Source: Torymus aiolomorphi (taxonomy: Eukaryota > Arthropoda > Insecta > Hymenoptera > Torymidae). Taken from it: a stretch of DNA of 64,000 nt. This document shows positions 34,241 to 44,287 of this stretch, piece after piece. The notes under the pieces were generated by a model, which searched no databases, was not told the DNA's origin, and saw nothing but the letters and a program-made list of their open reading frames with translations. The translations under genes and the position numbers were made by a program. The stretch covers positions 23,734,209-23,798,208 of the forward strand of contig CM070874.1 in NCBI GenBank assembly GCA_036365515.1, in the 5' to 3' direction. Each line of letters starts with the position of its first letter. The first letter of the stretch is position 1.

Positions 34241-37235
34241 TGAGGCGTTACACGTCAACTGCCCCAGCGCCGCGCGCGAGCACCAAATCGTGCTATTTCT
34301 AACTCATATTTATGATATTAAAATGTAACTAAAAAAGTTGTTTCGTAAGCGTTTCCGACGTATTTTTTCCTCAGCTTTCCAATAGTGTAGGCAGTTTTCC
34401 GAAATTTTCCATTTTCACTTTCAAAAAGTACAAAACGTCTTATTTTTCAAAAAGTGTATTTTTAATATTTTTTCTACCATTTAGATCGAAACCTGAGCAT
34501 TTTTTACATAGAAAATGATTTTTTTTCTGAATTTGCTCAGGACGTTTTCTTCGAGAAATAGAACGCAAAAGAATAGCGCAACGGCTCTCCTGAGCGCGGG
34601 CCGTCGCGCGGCACTGCACGATTCATTTTTCTTTCGATAGGTGGCTTTCATATCGGAATTTTATATCCGTACGTGAATCGCGATGTCGAAAGTATATAAT
34701 TGCAATGACTTTTCATCTTATTCCTCTTCGAAATTTTTTCGAATTTCTGTCAATTCAGTCAAACTTGGATTTCATAGTGTCTTACGTGTATTTGATGATT
34801 AAATCATCGGTAACTCTTTGTTTCGTTATTTCTTTTGTTTATTATAGTAACTAAAATGAATTCTACTTGGTAATTAAAATGCATAAATCTTTTAAATAAA
34901 AATGATCACCCTTCATATAAAATAAACGATTTGATCGACTTTCCAACACTTTTAAGAAGCGAATATCCCTTAGTACCAGAAAAAGCAAAAATTTGTTCTC
35001 ACTGTCAACGCCGAATTTACAAACATAAATCGAGTTTACCTGCAGCTGATGCTAAAAAAGCTAAAATAGTGTGTAACGATGAGTATCACAAAGCTGCTGT
35101 TGCAGTTCTTGAATGAAGAAAAACATTTCAGAATCAACAAATAAGCAAGAGAGAATTCAGTTACTAAATCTTGCGCCTGAGTTTTGGTCTCGTAGGGACT
35201 TAATGCGAGAATTCGCTTGCACTGAATGGGAAGCTCGCGAAGCAAAAAATTTAGTAGCTAAAAGTAGAATTTTTTCAATATCTGCTAATAAAAGTGGCAA
35301 GCTTCTTTCAACTGGAACTGTAAATTCAGTGAAAACATTTTATGAAAAAGATTATGTAAGCCGAATTATGCCAGATTTAAAAGATTACATATCTGTTAGC
35401 AGAGCAATGGTAAAAGAGAACATGTTCAAAAAAGATTACTGCTTGGTAATTTAAATGAACTGTATAGTTCATATAAAAAAGAAAATGAACACGTTAATAT
35501 TGGTTTTGCTAAATTTACACAATTGAGGCCACCACATTGTGTTTTAGCTGGAAGTAGTGGTACGCATAATGTATGCGTGTGTGTACATCACGAAAACGTA
35601 AAGCTCATGCTAAGTGCTATGGATCTAGAAAATTTAACAAGAAATACTAGATGGCCTCTTAAAAACTACCACGATTGTATCTAAGCAATTATGTGTAATG
35701 ATGCACACGATAGATGCTGTTTAGATTGCCCCAATATGTCCATATTACGTAAACATTTGCTTGAATGTTTTGATAAAAGTGATATTTTTCAAATAGAGTA
35801 TGAATCATGGTTTCAAACAGATCGGTGTATAATAGCTTCTAAAACTGTAAATGATCATGAATTTATGGAGATACTGGGAGAAAAATTGATAAAATTAAAA
35901 TCTCACGATTTTTTTGCTAAGAATCAATCACTTTTTGTAAGTGACTTAAAAAACAACCTTCAACAAGGAGAATTTTTTGTTTGTTGTGATTTTGCCGAAA
36001 ATGGTGCGTTTGTTATACAAAATTCTACACAATCGTTCCACTGGAACAACAACCAAGCAACTGTTTTTACAGTTGTTGTGTATTATAAAGAAAATGAAGA
36101 GCTTAAACATGTAAGCATTGCTGTGATTTCCGACAATCTAAATCATGATACTGTTGCCGTTTATGAATATCAAAAAGTTATAATATCTTACCTCAAAACC
36201 AAATTCATAGTAAAAAAAGTCTATTATTTGACTGATGGAGCAGGTCAGCATTTTAAAAATAAATCTAATTTTCTAAATCTTCTTTTTAATGAGAAAGATT
36301 TTGGTGTTACAGCTGAGTGGAATTTTTATGCCACGGCGCATGGCAAAGGTGCATGCGATGGTATAGGCGCCAACCTAAAGAGAGGTGCAAAGCGAGCGAG
36401 TCTACAAGTTTCTTCTAATAATCATATTTTAACGCCAGAAAAGCTTTATAAGTGAGCGAAAGATTATTGCAAAGAAACCAAAGTTTATAGCAGTAAAGAA
36501 TCATATGAAGATACTGTCTTGAAACTAAAACCAAGACTGGATAAGGCTAAATTCATACCAGGCATATTACAATACCATGCTATTATTCCAATTGATGAAA
36601 GTACATTGAAGCTCAAAAAAACATCTTTAAGTTCTGAATGTCAAATCTTTCCGTGAAAAACTGATAGAAAAAACAAAGGAACATTATCTGCACTGAGAAA
36701 AAAGCATTAGTATAGTTACTATATTGCTGTTAGCTATGAAACTCTGTTTTTCTTTTTTATAAAAAAGCCAATAAAATATTATTTTTACATTACGAAGAAT
36801 TCGAAAAAACAGGTAAAGATTATGAAAGGTTATTAGGTAGTGAGACAGGCCTAGTTTACGCGGCGTCGCGCGCGACGTCCCGCAGGAGAGCCGTTGCGCT
36901 ACTCTTTCACGTTCTATTTCTCGAAGAAAACATCCTGAGCAAATTATGAAAAAAATCATTTTCTATGTAAAAAATTCTCAGGTTTCGATCTAAATGGTCA
37001 AAAAAAATATTAAGAATACATTTTTTGAGTTATAAGACGTTTTGTACTTTTTGAAGGTGAAAATGGAAAATTTCGGAAAAACGGCCTACACCATTGGAAA
37101 GCTGAGGAAAAAATACGTCGGAAACGCTTATAAAACAATTTTTTTAGTTACATTTTAGTATCATAAACATGAGTTAGAAATGGCACGATGTGGCGCTCGC
37201 GCGCGGCGCTGAGGCAGTTGACGTGAAACGCCTCA
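34241..37235 (+). mobile_element. DNA transposon with about 370-bp TIRs, unassigned superfamily
   Basis: The left arm starts TGAGGCGTTACACGTCAAC and the right arm ends with its near complement GTTGACGTGAAACGCCTCA. TA lies at both ends, so a TA duplication is plausible. Arms run to about 34608 and from about 36862. They include TTTTCCGAAATTTTCCATTT and a GAGAGCCGTTGCGC-type inner end. The interior encodes one decayed protein (34931-36656). Confidence 0.85.
34931..36656 (+). pseudogene. Transposase-like protein of an unassigned, widespread family
   Basis: One original ORF is now in pieces: 34931-35116 (CSHCQRRIYKHK, a Cys pair), 35113-35454 (WSRRDLMREFACTEWEAREA; KDYISVS), 35439-35690 (LRPPHCVLAGSSGTHNVCVC), 35691-36455 (CDFAENGAF, QSFHWNNNQATVFT, TDGAGQHFKNKSNF, HGKGACDGIG) and 36456-36656. 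There are two frame changes, an in-frame TAA before 35691 and a TGA at 36453 where Trp seems likely. Spaced Asp residues (CDFAEN, TDGAGQ, CDGIG) could form an RNase H-like catalytic set. Related uncharacterised proteins occur in arthropods and cnidarians, as I recall. Being inside TIRs supports a transposase. Confidence 0.7.
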
Positions 37236-37238
37236 TAT

Positions 37239-37505
37239 GTGTGCGTGTGCGTGTCGGCGTGCGTGTGCGTGTGCGTGTGTGTGCGTGTGCGTGTGTGTGT
37301 GCGTGTGTGTGCGTGTGGGTGTGTGCGTGGGTGTGTGCGTGGGTGTATGCCTGGGTGTGTCCGTCCGTGCGTGCGTGCGTGCCTGCGTGCCGTGCATGCG
37401 TGCGTGTGTGCGTGTATGTGTGATTGTGGATGTGTGTGTGTGGGTGAGTGGGTGGGTCGATGTGGTGTGAGTGTGGGTGTTTCTGTGTATGCATGTATGT
37501 GCGTC
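37239..37505. repeat. GT-rich degenerate microsatellite
   Basis: TGTGCG, TGTGTG and TGCGTG variants run for about 265 bp. Cys/Val-rich frames across it are artefacts. Confidence 0.95.
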
Positions 37506-37674
37506 TAAGATTTTAAACAATTATTACACTCAATAATTGTTATGACGCTAATGTGCATAAAGGCAAAAAACAATCTCATGTCCTTTTTATTAAAGTCCCA
37601 AATCGAAAAAAGTTGTCAAAAATAAGAGATTATAACAATAAGTCAAACACTTATTGCAGTCTAAAAAATTCACG

Positions 37675-37739
37675 GGTGTTTCGTCCAGGCTACTAGATTG
37701 GACTCATCAGTGATGATCTAGTAGCCGTCATCAGACACC
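37675..37739 (-). ncRNA. Type III hammerhead ribozyme, array copy 1
   Basis: Read on the minus strand. Stem III GGUGU pairs with ACACC (open end). C17 follows and cleavage is predicted after it, between 37734 and 37733. Stem I UGAUGA pairs with UCAUCA around an 11-nt loop. The core CUGAUGA follows, then stem II GUCC with GGAC around a 13-nt loop, then GAAA. All conserved core positions are met. The loops contain GGCUACUAGA and UCUAGUAGCC, which are fully complementary over 10 nt. The product would be a 353-nt monomer with 5'-OH and 2',3'-cyclic phosphate ends, by general hammerhead chemistry. Confidence 0.9.
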
Positions 37740-38027
37740 TGGCGCTCCATCGTAGCGGCCAAAGGTTTATAGACTGAGCCACTCTTTTCACTAGTGGAAA
37801 AGAGAGGCTCCATCTGTCGGTGCGTTACACAAGCACCGCGTTAAATATAAATTTAAATGAAGCTAATTGCCTAGTGTAATATTTAATAATTGTTATGACG
37901 CTAATGTGCATAAAGGCAAAAAACAATCTCATGTCCTTTTTATTAAAGGCCCAAATCGAAAAAAGTTGTCAAAAATAAGAGATTATAACAATAAGTCAAA
38001 CACTTATTGCAGTCTAAAAAATTCACG

Positions 38028-38092
38028 GGTGTTTCGTCCAGGCTACTAGATTGGACTCATCAGTGATGATCTAGTAGCCGTCATCAGACACC
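38028..38092 (-). ncRNA. Type III hammerhead ribozyme, array copy 2
   Basis: Sequence of the 65-nt motif is the same as in copy 1, including core, stems and complementary loops. Confidence 0.9.
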
Positions 38093-38380
38093 TGGCGCTC
38101 CATCGTAGCGGCCAAAGGTTTATAGACTGAGCCACTCTTTTCACTAGTGGAAAAGAGAGGCTCCATCTGTCGGTGCGTTACACAAGCACCGCGTTAAATA
38201 TAAATTTAAATGAAGCTAATTGCCTAGTGTAATATTTAATAATTGTTATGACGCTAATGTGCATAAAGGCAAAAAACAATCTCATGTCCTTTTTATTAAA
38301 GGCCCAAATCGAAAAAAGTTGTCAAAAATAAGAGATTATAACAATAAGTCAAACACTTATTGCAGTCTAAAAAATTCACG

Positions 38381-38445
38381 GGTGTTTCGTCCAGGCTACT
38401 AGATTGGACTCATCAGTGATGATCTAGTAGCCGTCATCAGACACC
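38381..38445 (-). ncRNA. Type III hammerhead ribozyme, array copy 3
   Basis: Same 65-nt motif as copy 1, with intact core. Confidence 0.9.
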
Positions 38446-38733
38446 TGGCGCTCCATCGTAGCGGCCAAAGGTTTATAGACTGAGCCACTCTTTTCACTAG
38501 TGGAAAAGAGAGGCTCCATCTGTCGGTGCGTTACACAAGCACCGCGTTAAATATAAATTTAAATGAAGCTAATTGCCTAGTGTAATATTTAATAATTGTT
38601 ATGACGCTAATGTGCATAAAGGCAAAAAACAATCTCATGTCCTTTTTATTAAAGGCCCAAATCGAAAAAAGTTGTCAAAAATAAGAGATTATAACAATAA
38701 GTCAAACACTTATTGCAGTCTAAAAAATTCACG

Positions 38734-38798
38734 GGTGTTTCGTCCAGGCTACTAGATTGGACTCATCAGTGATGATCTAGTAGCCGTCATCAGACACC
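38734..38798 (-). ncRNA. Type III hammerhead ribozyme, array copy 4
   Basis: Same 65-nt motif as copy 1, with intact core. Confidence 0.9.
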
Positions 38799-39086
38799 TG
38801 GCGCTCCATCGTAGCGGCCAAAGGTTTATAGACTGAGCCACTCTTTTCACTAGTGGAAAAGAGAGGCTCCATCTGTCGGTGCGTTACACAAGCACCGCGT
38901 TAAATATAAATTTAAATGAAGCTAATTGCCTAGTGTAATATTTAATAATTGTTATGACGCTAATGTGCATAAAGGCAAAAAACAATCTCATGTCCTTTTT
39001 ATTAAAGGCCCAAATCGAAAAAAGTTGTCAAAAATAAGAGATTATAACAATAAGTCAAACACTTATTGCAGTCTAAAAAATTCACG

Positions 39087-39151
39087 GGTGTTTTGTCCAG
39101 GCTACTAGATTGGACTCATCAGTGATGATCTAGTAGCCGTCATCAGACACC
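39087..39151 (-). ncRNA. Hammerhead ribozyme copy 5, core G12 changed to A
   Basis: The plus strand reads GTGTTTTGTCC where other copies read GTGTTTCGTCC. On the minus strand the GAAA becomes AAAA, so G12, the catalytic general base in hammerheads, is lost. Stems and loops are otherwise unchanged. This copy is probably inactive. Confidence 0.85.
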
Positions 39152-39439
39152 TGGCGCTCCATCGTAGCGGCCAAAGGTTTATAGACTGAGCCACTCTTTT
39201 CACTAGTGGAAAAGAGAGGCTCCATCTGTCGGTGCGTTACACAAGCACCGCGTTAAATATAAATTTAAATGAAGCTAATTGCCTAGTGTAATATTTAATA
39301 ATTGTTATGACGCTAATGTGCATAAAGGCAAAAAACAATCTCATGTCCTTTTTATTAAAGGGCCAAATCGAAAAAAGTTGTCAAAAATAAGAGATTATAA
39401 CAATAAGTCAAACACTTATTGCAGTCTAAAAAATTCACG

Positions 39440-39504
39440 GGTGTTTCGTCCAGGCTACTAGATTGGACTCATCAGTGATGATCTAGTAGCCGTCATCAGA
39501 CACC
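39440..39504 (-). ncRNA. Type III hammerhead ribozyme, array copy 6
   Basis: Intact 65-nt motif; the last copy before the array inverts about 20 bases further on. Confidence 0.9.
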
Positions 39505-39686
39505 TGGCGCTCCATCGTAGCGGCCTAATTTAACAATTATTAAATATTACACTAGGCAATTAGCTTCATTTAAATTTATATTTAACGCGGTGCTTGTGTA
39601 ACGCACCGACAGATGGAGCCTCTCTTTTCCACTAGTGAAAAGAGTGGCTCAGTCTATAAACCTTTGGCCGCTACGATGGAGCGCCA

Positions 39687-39751
39687 GGTGTCTGATGACG
39701 GCTACTAGATCATCACTGATGAGTCCAATCTAGTAGCCTGGACGAAACACC
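39687..39751 (+). ncRNA. Type III hammerhead ribozyme, array copy 7 (inverted part)
   Basis: Same motif on the plus strand: GGTGTC, stem I, CTGATGA, stem II, GAAACACC. Predicted cleavage falls after C39692. Confidence 0.9.
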
Positions 39752-40039
39752 CGTGAATTTTTTAGACTGCAATAAGTGTTTGACTTATTGTTATAATCTC
39801 TTATTTTTGACAACTTTTTTCGATTTGGGCCTTTAATAAAAAGGACATGAGATTGTTTTTTGCCTTTATGCACATTAGCGTCATAACAATTATTAAATAT
39901 TACACTAGGCAATTAGCTTCATTTAAATTTATATTTAACGCGGTGCTTGTGTAACGCACCGACAGATGGAGCCTCTCTTTTCCACTAGTGAAAAGAGTGG
40001 CTCAGTCTATAAACCTTTGGCCGCTACGATGGAGCGCCA

Positions 40040-40104
40040 GGTGTCTGATGACGGCTACTAGATCATCACTGATGAGTCCAATCTAGTAGCCTGGACGAAA
40101 CACC
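40040..40104 (+). ncRNA. Type III hammerhead ribozyme, array copy 8 (inverted part)
   Basis: Same motif as copy 7, 353 bases further on, with intact core. Confidence 0.9.
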
Positions 40105-40520
40105 CGTGAATTTTTTAGACTGCAATAAGTGTTTGACTTATTGTTATAATCTCTTATTTTTGACAACTTTTTTCGATTTGGGCCTTTAATAAAAAGGACA
40201 TGAGATTGTTTTTTGCCTTTATGCACATTAGCGTCATAACAATTATTAAATATTACACTAGGCAATTAGCTTCATTTAAATTTAAATTATTACACTCATT
40301 GAAGACTATATTTGGTTAAAATTTCAAGAGATTATCTTAATTTGTTTTTTAGAAAAAATTATTTTAGAAAGAAATTTGTACAGAAAAAAAAGTCCATTAC
40401 GAAAGAAATACTTAAGGTTGAAAATTTTTTGAAAACATTTTCGAATGGCGTTTTCTCAGAGAATACTTGATTTATCGACATAAAATTTTAACCACTTATT
40501 AAACTTATTGAAGACTATAT

Positions 40521-41179
40521 CGTCGGTACATACGAAAAAAGGCGCGCTGGTAAACTGATACGAAAAAAGGCGCGGTAGGAATTTGATACGAAAAGAGGCG
40601 TGCTGCAGCGATTGACGGCGAAAAAAGGCGTGCATTCAAAAATTGTCGGCGAAGAAAGGCGCGCTGCATGATTTACGGCGAAAAAAGGCGTGCTCCAACG
40701 ATGGACGGTGAAAAAAGGCGCAATATATAAGATTTAACGCTCAATTTTATATAATTTTGTATATCCATATATATATATGAAAATAGCGCGCGACACGACT
40801 TACAGAATAAGGTGATTAGGGGAATGGACATCAACGAACGAGTTATTGTTTAAAAATTGATATATTTTTATTTTATTGATATATTTTAAATGGTTTAAAA
40901 TATATGAATTTTTAAACAATAACTCGTTCGTTGAAGTCCATTCCCCTAATCACAAAATATTACTACGAACGTCTCATTTTCAAAATTACAGAATAAGGCC
41001 CCAGGAATTGACGGCGAAAAGAGGCGCGCTGTACGATTGACGGCGAACCACTACCAACACAGCACGTCCTTTTTCGCCATCAACCATATCAGTGCGCCTT
41101 TTTTCGCCGTCAAAGTCACAGCACGCCTTTTTTTCGCCGTCACTTTTTGTAAGCGCGTCTTTTTTCGTATGTACCGACG
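40521..41179. mobile_element. TIR element with AAAAAAGGCGCG subterminal repeats
   Basis: Ends are CGTCGGTACATACGAAAAA and the complementary TTTTTCGTATGTACCGACG. Inside each end, 25-35 base repeats built on GACGGCGAAAAAAGGCGYGC face outward in opposite orientation. The uninterrupted phrase GAAGACTATATTTGGTTAAAAT in neighbouring repeats shows the empty site, with a small AT-rich duplication. No coding capacity. Confidence 0.75.
40812..40953. repeat. Hairpin nested inside the TIR element
   Basis: Arms of about 48 bp start GTGATTAGGGGAATGGAC and end GTCCATTCCCCTAATCAC, with an AT-rich spacer. Likely a second, nested MITE. Confidence 0.75.
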
Positions 41180-41590
41180 ATATATGGTTAAAATTTTAAG
41201 AGATAATTTTCATTCGTTTTTCAGAAAAAAACGTTTCATAAAAAAGTAGAGTTTCCGTTATTGAACAACAACAAGAGTAAAAATTATCCAATCGTTTTGA
41301 AATCTGGAAAAGATGTAGCATCTATATATCATCAGACCGAGTTCGCTAACAAAAAAAATTCGTCCATTACGAAAAACGATATTTGAGATTAAGAATTTTT
41401 TTTACTTTTCGAATCTCGTTTTCTGAGAAAATACTTGATTTATCGACAAATTTATCCACTTACTGAACTCATTGAAGACTATATTTGGTTAAAATTTCCA
41501 TAGATTATCTTCATTTCTTTTTCAGAAAAAAAAAAGTTTCATATAAAAGTAGAGTTTCTGTTGTCGGACGATAATAAGAGTGGCTTCCTC

Positions 41591-42080
41591 AAACTTTATT
41601 TGCTTATTCCTTTAATGAATTTTTAATAACAAAATTTAAAATTTTTGCAACAATTTATGACATAATTATAATTAAATTCATTTATGAAGATTAAAAAGTA
41701 TTAATTTTTTAATTAGATATCAAACATCAATAAAATAATAGGTATGATTTTTTTTTTTAAATTAAGTGTGAAAAATAAATAAAATAATTGATTGTAATAT
41801 TATCAACCTTTTAAAATTCCTAAATAACCTTTACTTCAAATTATATTTTCTTTGTGAAATTTCACACATAGGGTACTTGTCTCTAGTAGTATGCCTGTCC
41901 GTATTTGTGTGCTCTTTCTGTAATTTCCGATGTAAGAAAAAGGTTCTAACCTCAAAAATAATAAATGGCTATTACAAAACAAAAGCAGATATACAACACC
42001 CGTGTAGCAGTGCATAGCGCATGTCATTTCCATTTTCTAGTATACATAAATGCGTTCCCGAATAATTACGATTTTAAAAG
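41591..42080. other. AT-rich sequence, nothing assigned
   Basis: No feature visible beyond base bias. Confidence 0.5.
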
Positions 42081-42084
42081 AGGG

Positions 42085-42965
42085 CTAAAATAGTTTTAAC
42101 CTCAAATATCTCTGAAATTCATAAACGAATTCTTTTATCCTAAAAATTCTTCTAGTAAATAATATACAAACTCTATATCTCCACCAAAATTCAAAGAAAT
42201 TAAAACAATTTTAATGTAGTTATATTGTGCGAAAACAAAGAAAGTCATTTTCAAAAATACTAAAATTTTAAGTATCAAACATCTCAAAAAATAACGATAT
42301 AATCTGGATGAAATTTTACACAGGTATTGTCTATATCGCATACAAAATCGTCTATAAATTTCAAGGTGATACATGAAGTCGTCATTGAGAAATTACGATT
42401 TTGAAAAAAACCGTAAAAGAATTTTAACCTTAAATATCTCTAAAAATCATGAGACAAATCTTTTACCTAAAGAACTTATACAATAATATATAGACTCTAC
42501 ATCTCCACAAAATTTTAAAATGATTAAACCAATTTTTGCTTTCTTTAGTTATCATGCGACAAATAAAATAACTTTGTAAAATACGAAATTTTCAAAATCA
42601 AATATCTCAAAAAGTAATCGTACGATCTTGATAAAAATTCACACACATATTATATATATCACATACAAAATTGTCTATAAATTTGGAACTGATACATGGA
42701 GCCGTTCTCGAGAAATTACGATTTGAAAAAATTATTAAAAAAATTTTAACCTCAAATATTTCTGAAATTTCTAGACTAATCATTTTGCCCAAAGAACTCG
42801 ACCGAGAGCTATCCAAAATCTATCTCTACAAGGAATTACAAAGCGATTAAGTCAATTTTACTCCCGTAATCGTTGGACATACAAAACTCATTTCTTTCAC
42901 ATTTCAATTTTTTTCTCAGAAACTAGTCAACAAAATGAATTTCAATTTTTACAGATTATAGCTAT
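42085..42965. repeat. Tandem repeat of about 325 bp, about 2.7 copies
   Basis: TTTTAACCTCAAATATCTCT or a close form recurs near 42094, 42421 and 42744. ACATGAAG/ACATGGAG and GAGAAATTACGATTT recur at matching offsets. The copies are diverged. Confidence 0.7.
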
Positions 42966-43056
42966 TTATATTCTGCATTATCACGATTTTTCTCAAGAAA
43001 ATTGACCGTTTAGTTTAGGAGTTATAAGCTTTTTAAAAAAAAACACGTTTTTGTTA

Positions 43057-44150
43057 TGTAACAGGCGCCGATACAAAGTAAGGGAATCGCGTATACTGCG
43101 TCGCGGGATTCGAATCTCGCGCGCTTACACGTACCGCGATCGGCAGAGCGCCACGCGGATCAAGCGCCAAGCAGATGAAGAAGGAGACAAAGCCGCCGCG
43201 CCGCTACGAGTGGGAACGCGCGGCCAGGTTGTCGACCGTCGTGACACGCAACAAGTCGCGTTTTGGTGAGCCCCGCATCTCAAGTTTTTTGTGTGTGTGT
43301 ACCGCGCCTCCACCACTGCAGCGAATCGCGAGACGGCGTCACCACCCATAGGCGGAGTGACAGCAGCAGAGAGAGAGAGTACGCGAGTGCAAGGACGGGC
43401 ACGAGAGGGAGAGAGAGGCAGCGTTGCGTAGACTGCGTGCGATGGCTGGCCAGCCACGAGTAAGTAGGCTCTACACTGGTAACAGCGTTTCTTGGTGACG
43501 GGAGCGCGAGATCATTTCCCCCGTCACCTGCGAATAAGCGGCTCCGCCGTAACCGCGAGCGTGCGTGCGGTATCGAAAGTCTCGGCCTGGCGGTTATTAT
43601 TTGTCCTAACTTTGTCCGGGTTTCGCGCCCCTTAGCGCGATTAACTTCCAAGAATAAACCTCTTTATCTTGTTTTATCTTAAATAGTCGAGTCACGAGTA
43701 TTTATTGAGCGCGCCTTAACCTATGCATGATTCCCGAATACCGCACTCTACTCTTTTCAGTTGCTGCAGCTAGTCCCAGGCATTGCCTCCTAGAGGAACA
43801 TCGGTAGCGGGAGTAAGTATCTCAATAGCCGCTCGAGAGGTTAGACCGAGCGGCACTGTACGCGGGAAAGACCGGCTGTGCTGGTAACGCTAGGTCATAG
43901 CGAGCAGCCGGTAGTTCGCGGGCAGCAGTTGGCAGCAGCGGCAGAGCGCAGCGACGGTTCTAGTGGAAAGCGACCTAGGCTTTCTACAATAGAAGCCGGG
44001 CTCGCATGTTCGGAACCTGTGCCGAGGCGCTTCTGCCGGACTACAGGTGATTCTACAACGGTGATTTGCCCGGGCGTAGAATACACCCGTATATTACACC
44101 GCGAGCCTCTGAGAGGGATTAATACCCTCTTCATAACTGAACCCCGTTAC
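43057..44150 (+). repeat. LTR of a Ty3-like family related to element A (LTR B)
   Basis: It starts TGTAACAGG and ends ACCCCGTTAC. It shares with LTR A the 5' tRNA-like segment, CTTAGCGCGATT before AATAAA (43653-43658), CCGAATACCGC, the TTTTCAG acceptor, CTGCAGCTAGTC, CTCCTAGAGGA and a GTAAGT donor. It is otherwise clearly diverged. No internal region follows except the primer site. No second LTR is present, so this is a truncated or recombined element. Confidence 0.82.
43460..43760 (+). other. Putative intron inside LTR B, spanning AATAAA
   Basis: A GTAAGT donor at 43460 and a CTACTCTTTTCAG acceptor ending at 43760. The short exon 43761-43812 ends at another GTAAGT. Same order as in LTR A despite divergence. 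Confidence 0.5.
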
Positions 44151-44153
44151 GAC

Positions 44154-44171
44154 TGGCACCCAACGTGGGGC
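44154..44171 (+). other. Primer-binding site of LTR B, tRNA-Lys type
   Basis: TGGCACCCAACGTGGGGC differs at one base from TGGCGCCCAACGTGGGGC, the complement of the insect tRNA-Lys(CUU) 3' end including CCA. Confidence 0.8.
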
Positions 44172-44214
44172 GCCATGTAACGGGGTGGATACGGAGGAGA
44201 AGAGTAAAAAATAC

Positions 44215-44287
44215 GTGCCGGCATTGGTAATCGAACCCAATCCGTCCGGACCGGAGGCGAGTGTCTCTACCGCGAGACTACCAACGC
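44215..44287 (-). ncRNA. tRNA-like sequence, left arm
   Basis: On the minus strand: GCGTTGG start, perfect D-stem GTCT/AGAC, then a T-arm-like GGGTTCGATTACC. Against the right arm, one T-stem pair has changed from C-G to T-A, which looks compensatory, but another pair is lost. The anticodon stem is poor. Degenerate. Confidence 0.4.

Larger units (their letters stand above)
37533..40284. repeat. 353-bp repeat array with internal inversion, each unit encoding a hammerhead ribozyme
   Basis: Units recur exactly every 353 bp (for example HHR starts 37675, 38028, 38381, 38734, 39087, 39440), giving about 5.6 copies in one orientation. The order reverses near 39526-39532, and about 2.1 inverted copies follow (HHR starts 39687 and 40040). 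Copies are nearly identical. The 14-base sequence AATTATTACACTCA flanks the array on both sides (37519-37532 and 40285-40298), consistent with insertion of the whole array. Besides the ribozyme, each unit has two strong hairpins: CGGTGC with GCACCG, and CTCTTTTC with GAAAAGAG. The repeated 60-codon frame is a by-product of the repeat. Confidence 0.93.
40299..41590. repeat. Diverged AT-rich tandem repeat split by a TIR element
   Basis: The phrase GAAGACTATAT then GGTTAAAATTT recurs at about 40300, 40510 (split by the insertion at 40521) and 41472. Shared later text includes TCCATTACGAAA and AATACTTGATTTATCGAC. The two complete units are about 210 and 300 bases without the insert. Confidence 0.6.

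Noticed and set aside
37174..37520. Cys/Val-rich or His/Thr-rich proteins
   Set aside because: Translations of the GT-rich microsatellite in several frames.
37867..40265. Seven identical 60-codon frames as a repeated gene family
   Set aside because: They are exactly one per 353-bp unit, lie on the strand opposite the ribozyme and show no coding constraint; near-identity is explained by the repeat.
37533..40284. CRISPR-like array
   Set aside because: Units are 353-bp tandem repeats without unique spacers, in eukaryotic DNA.
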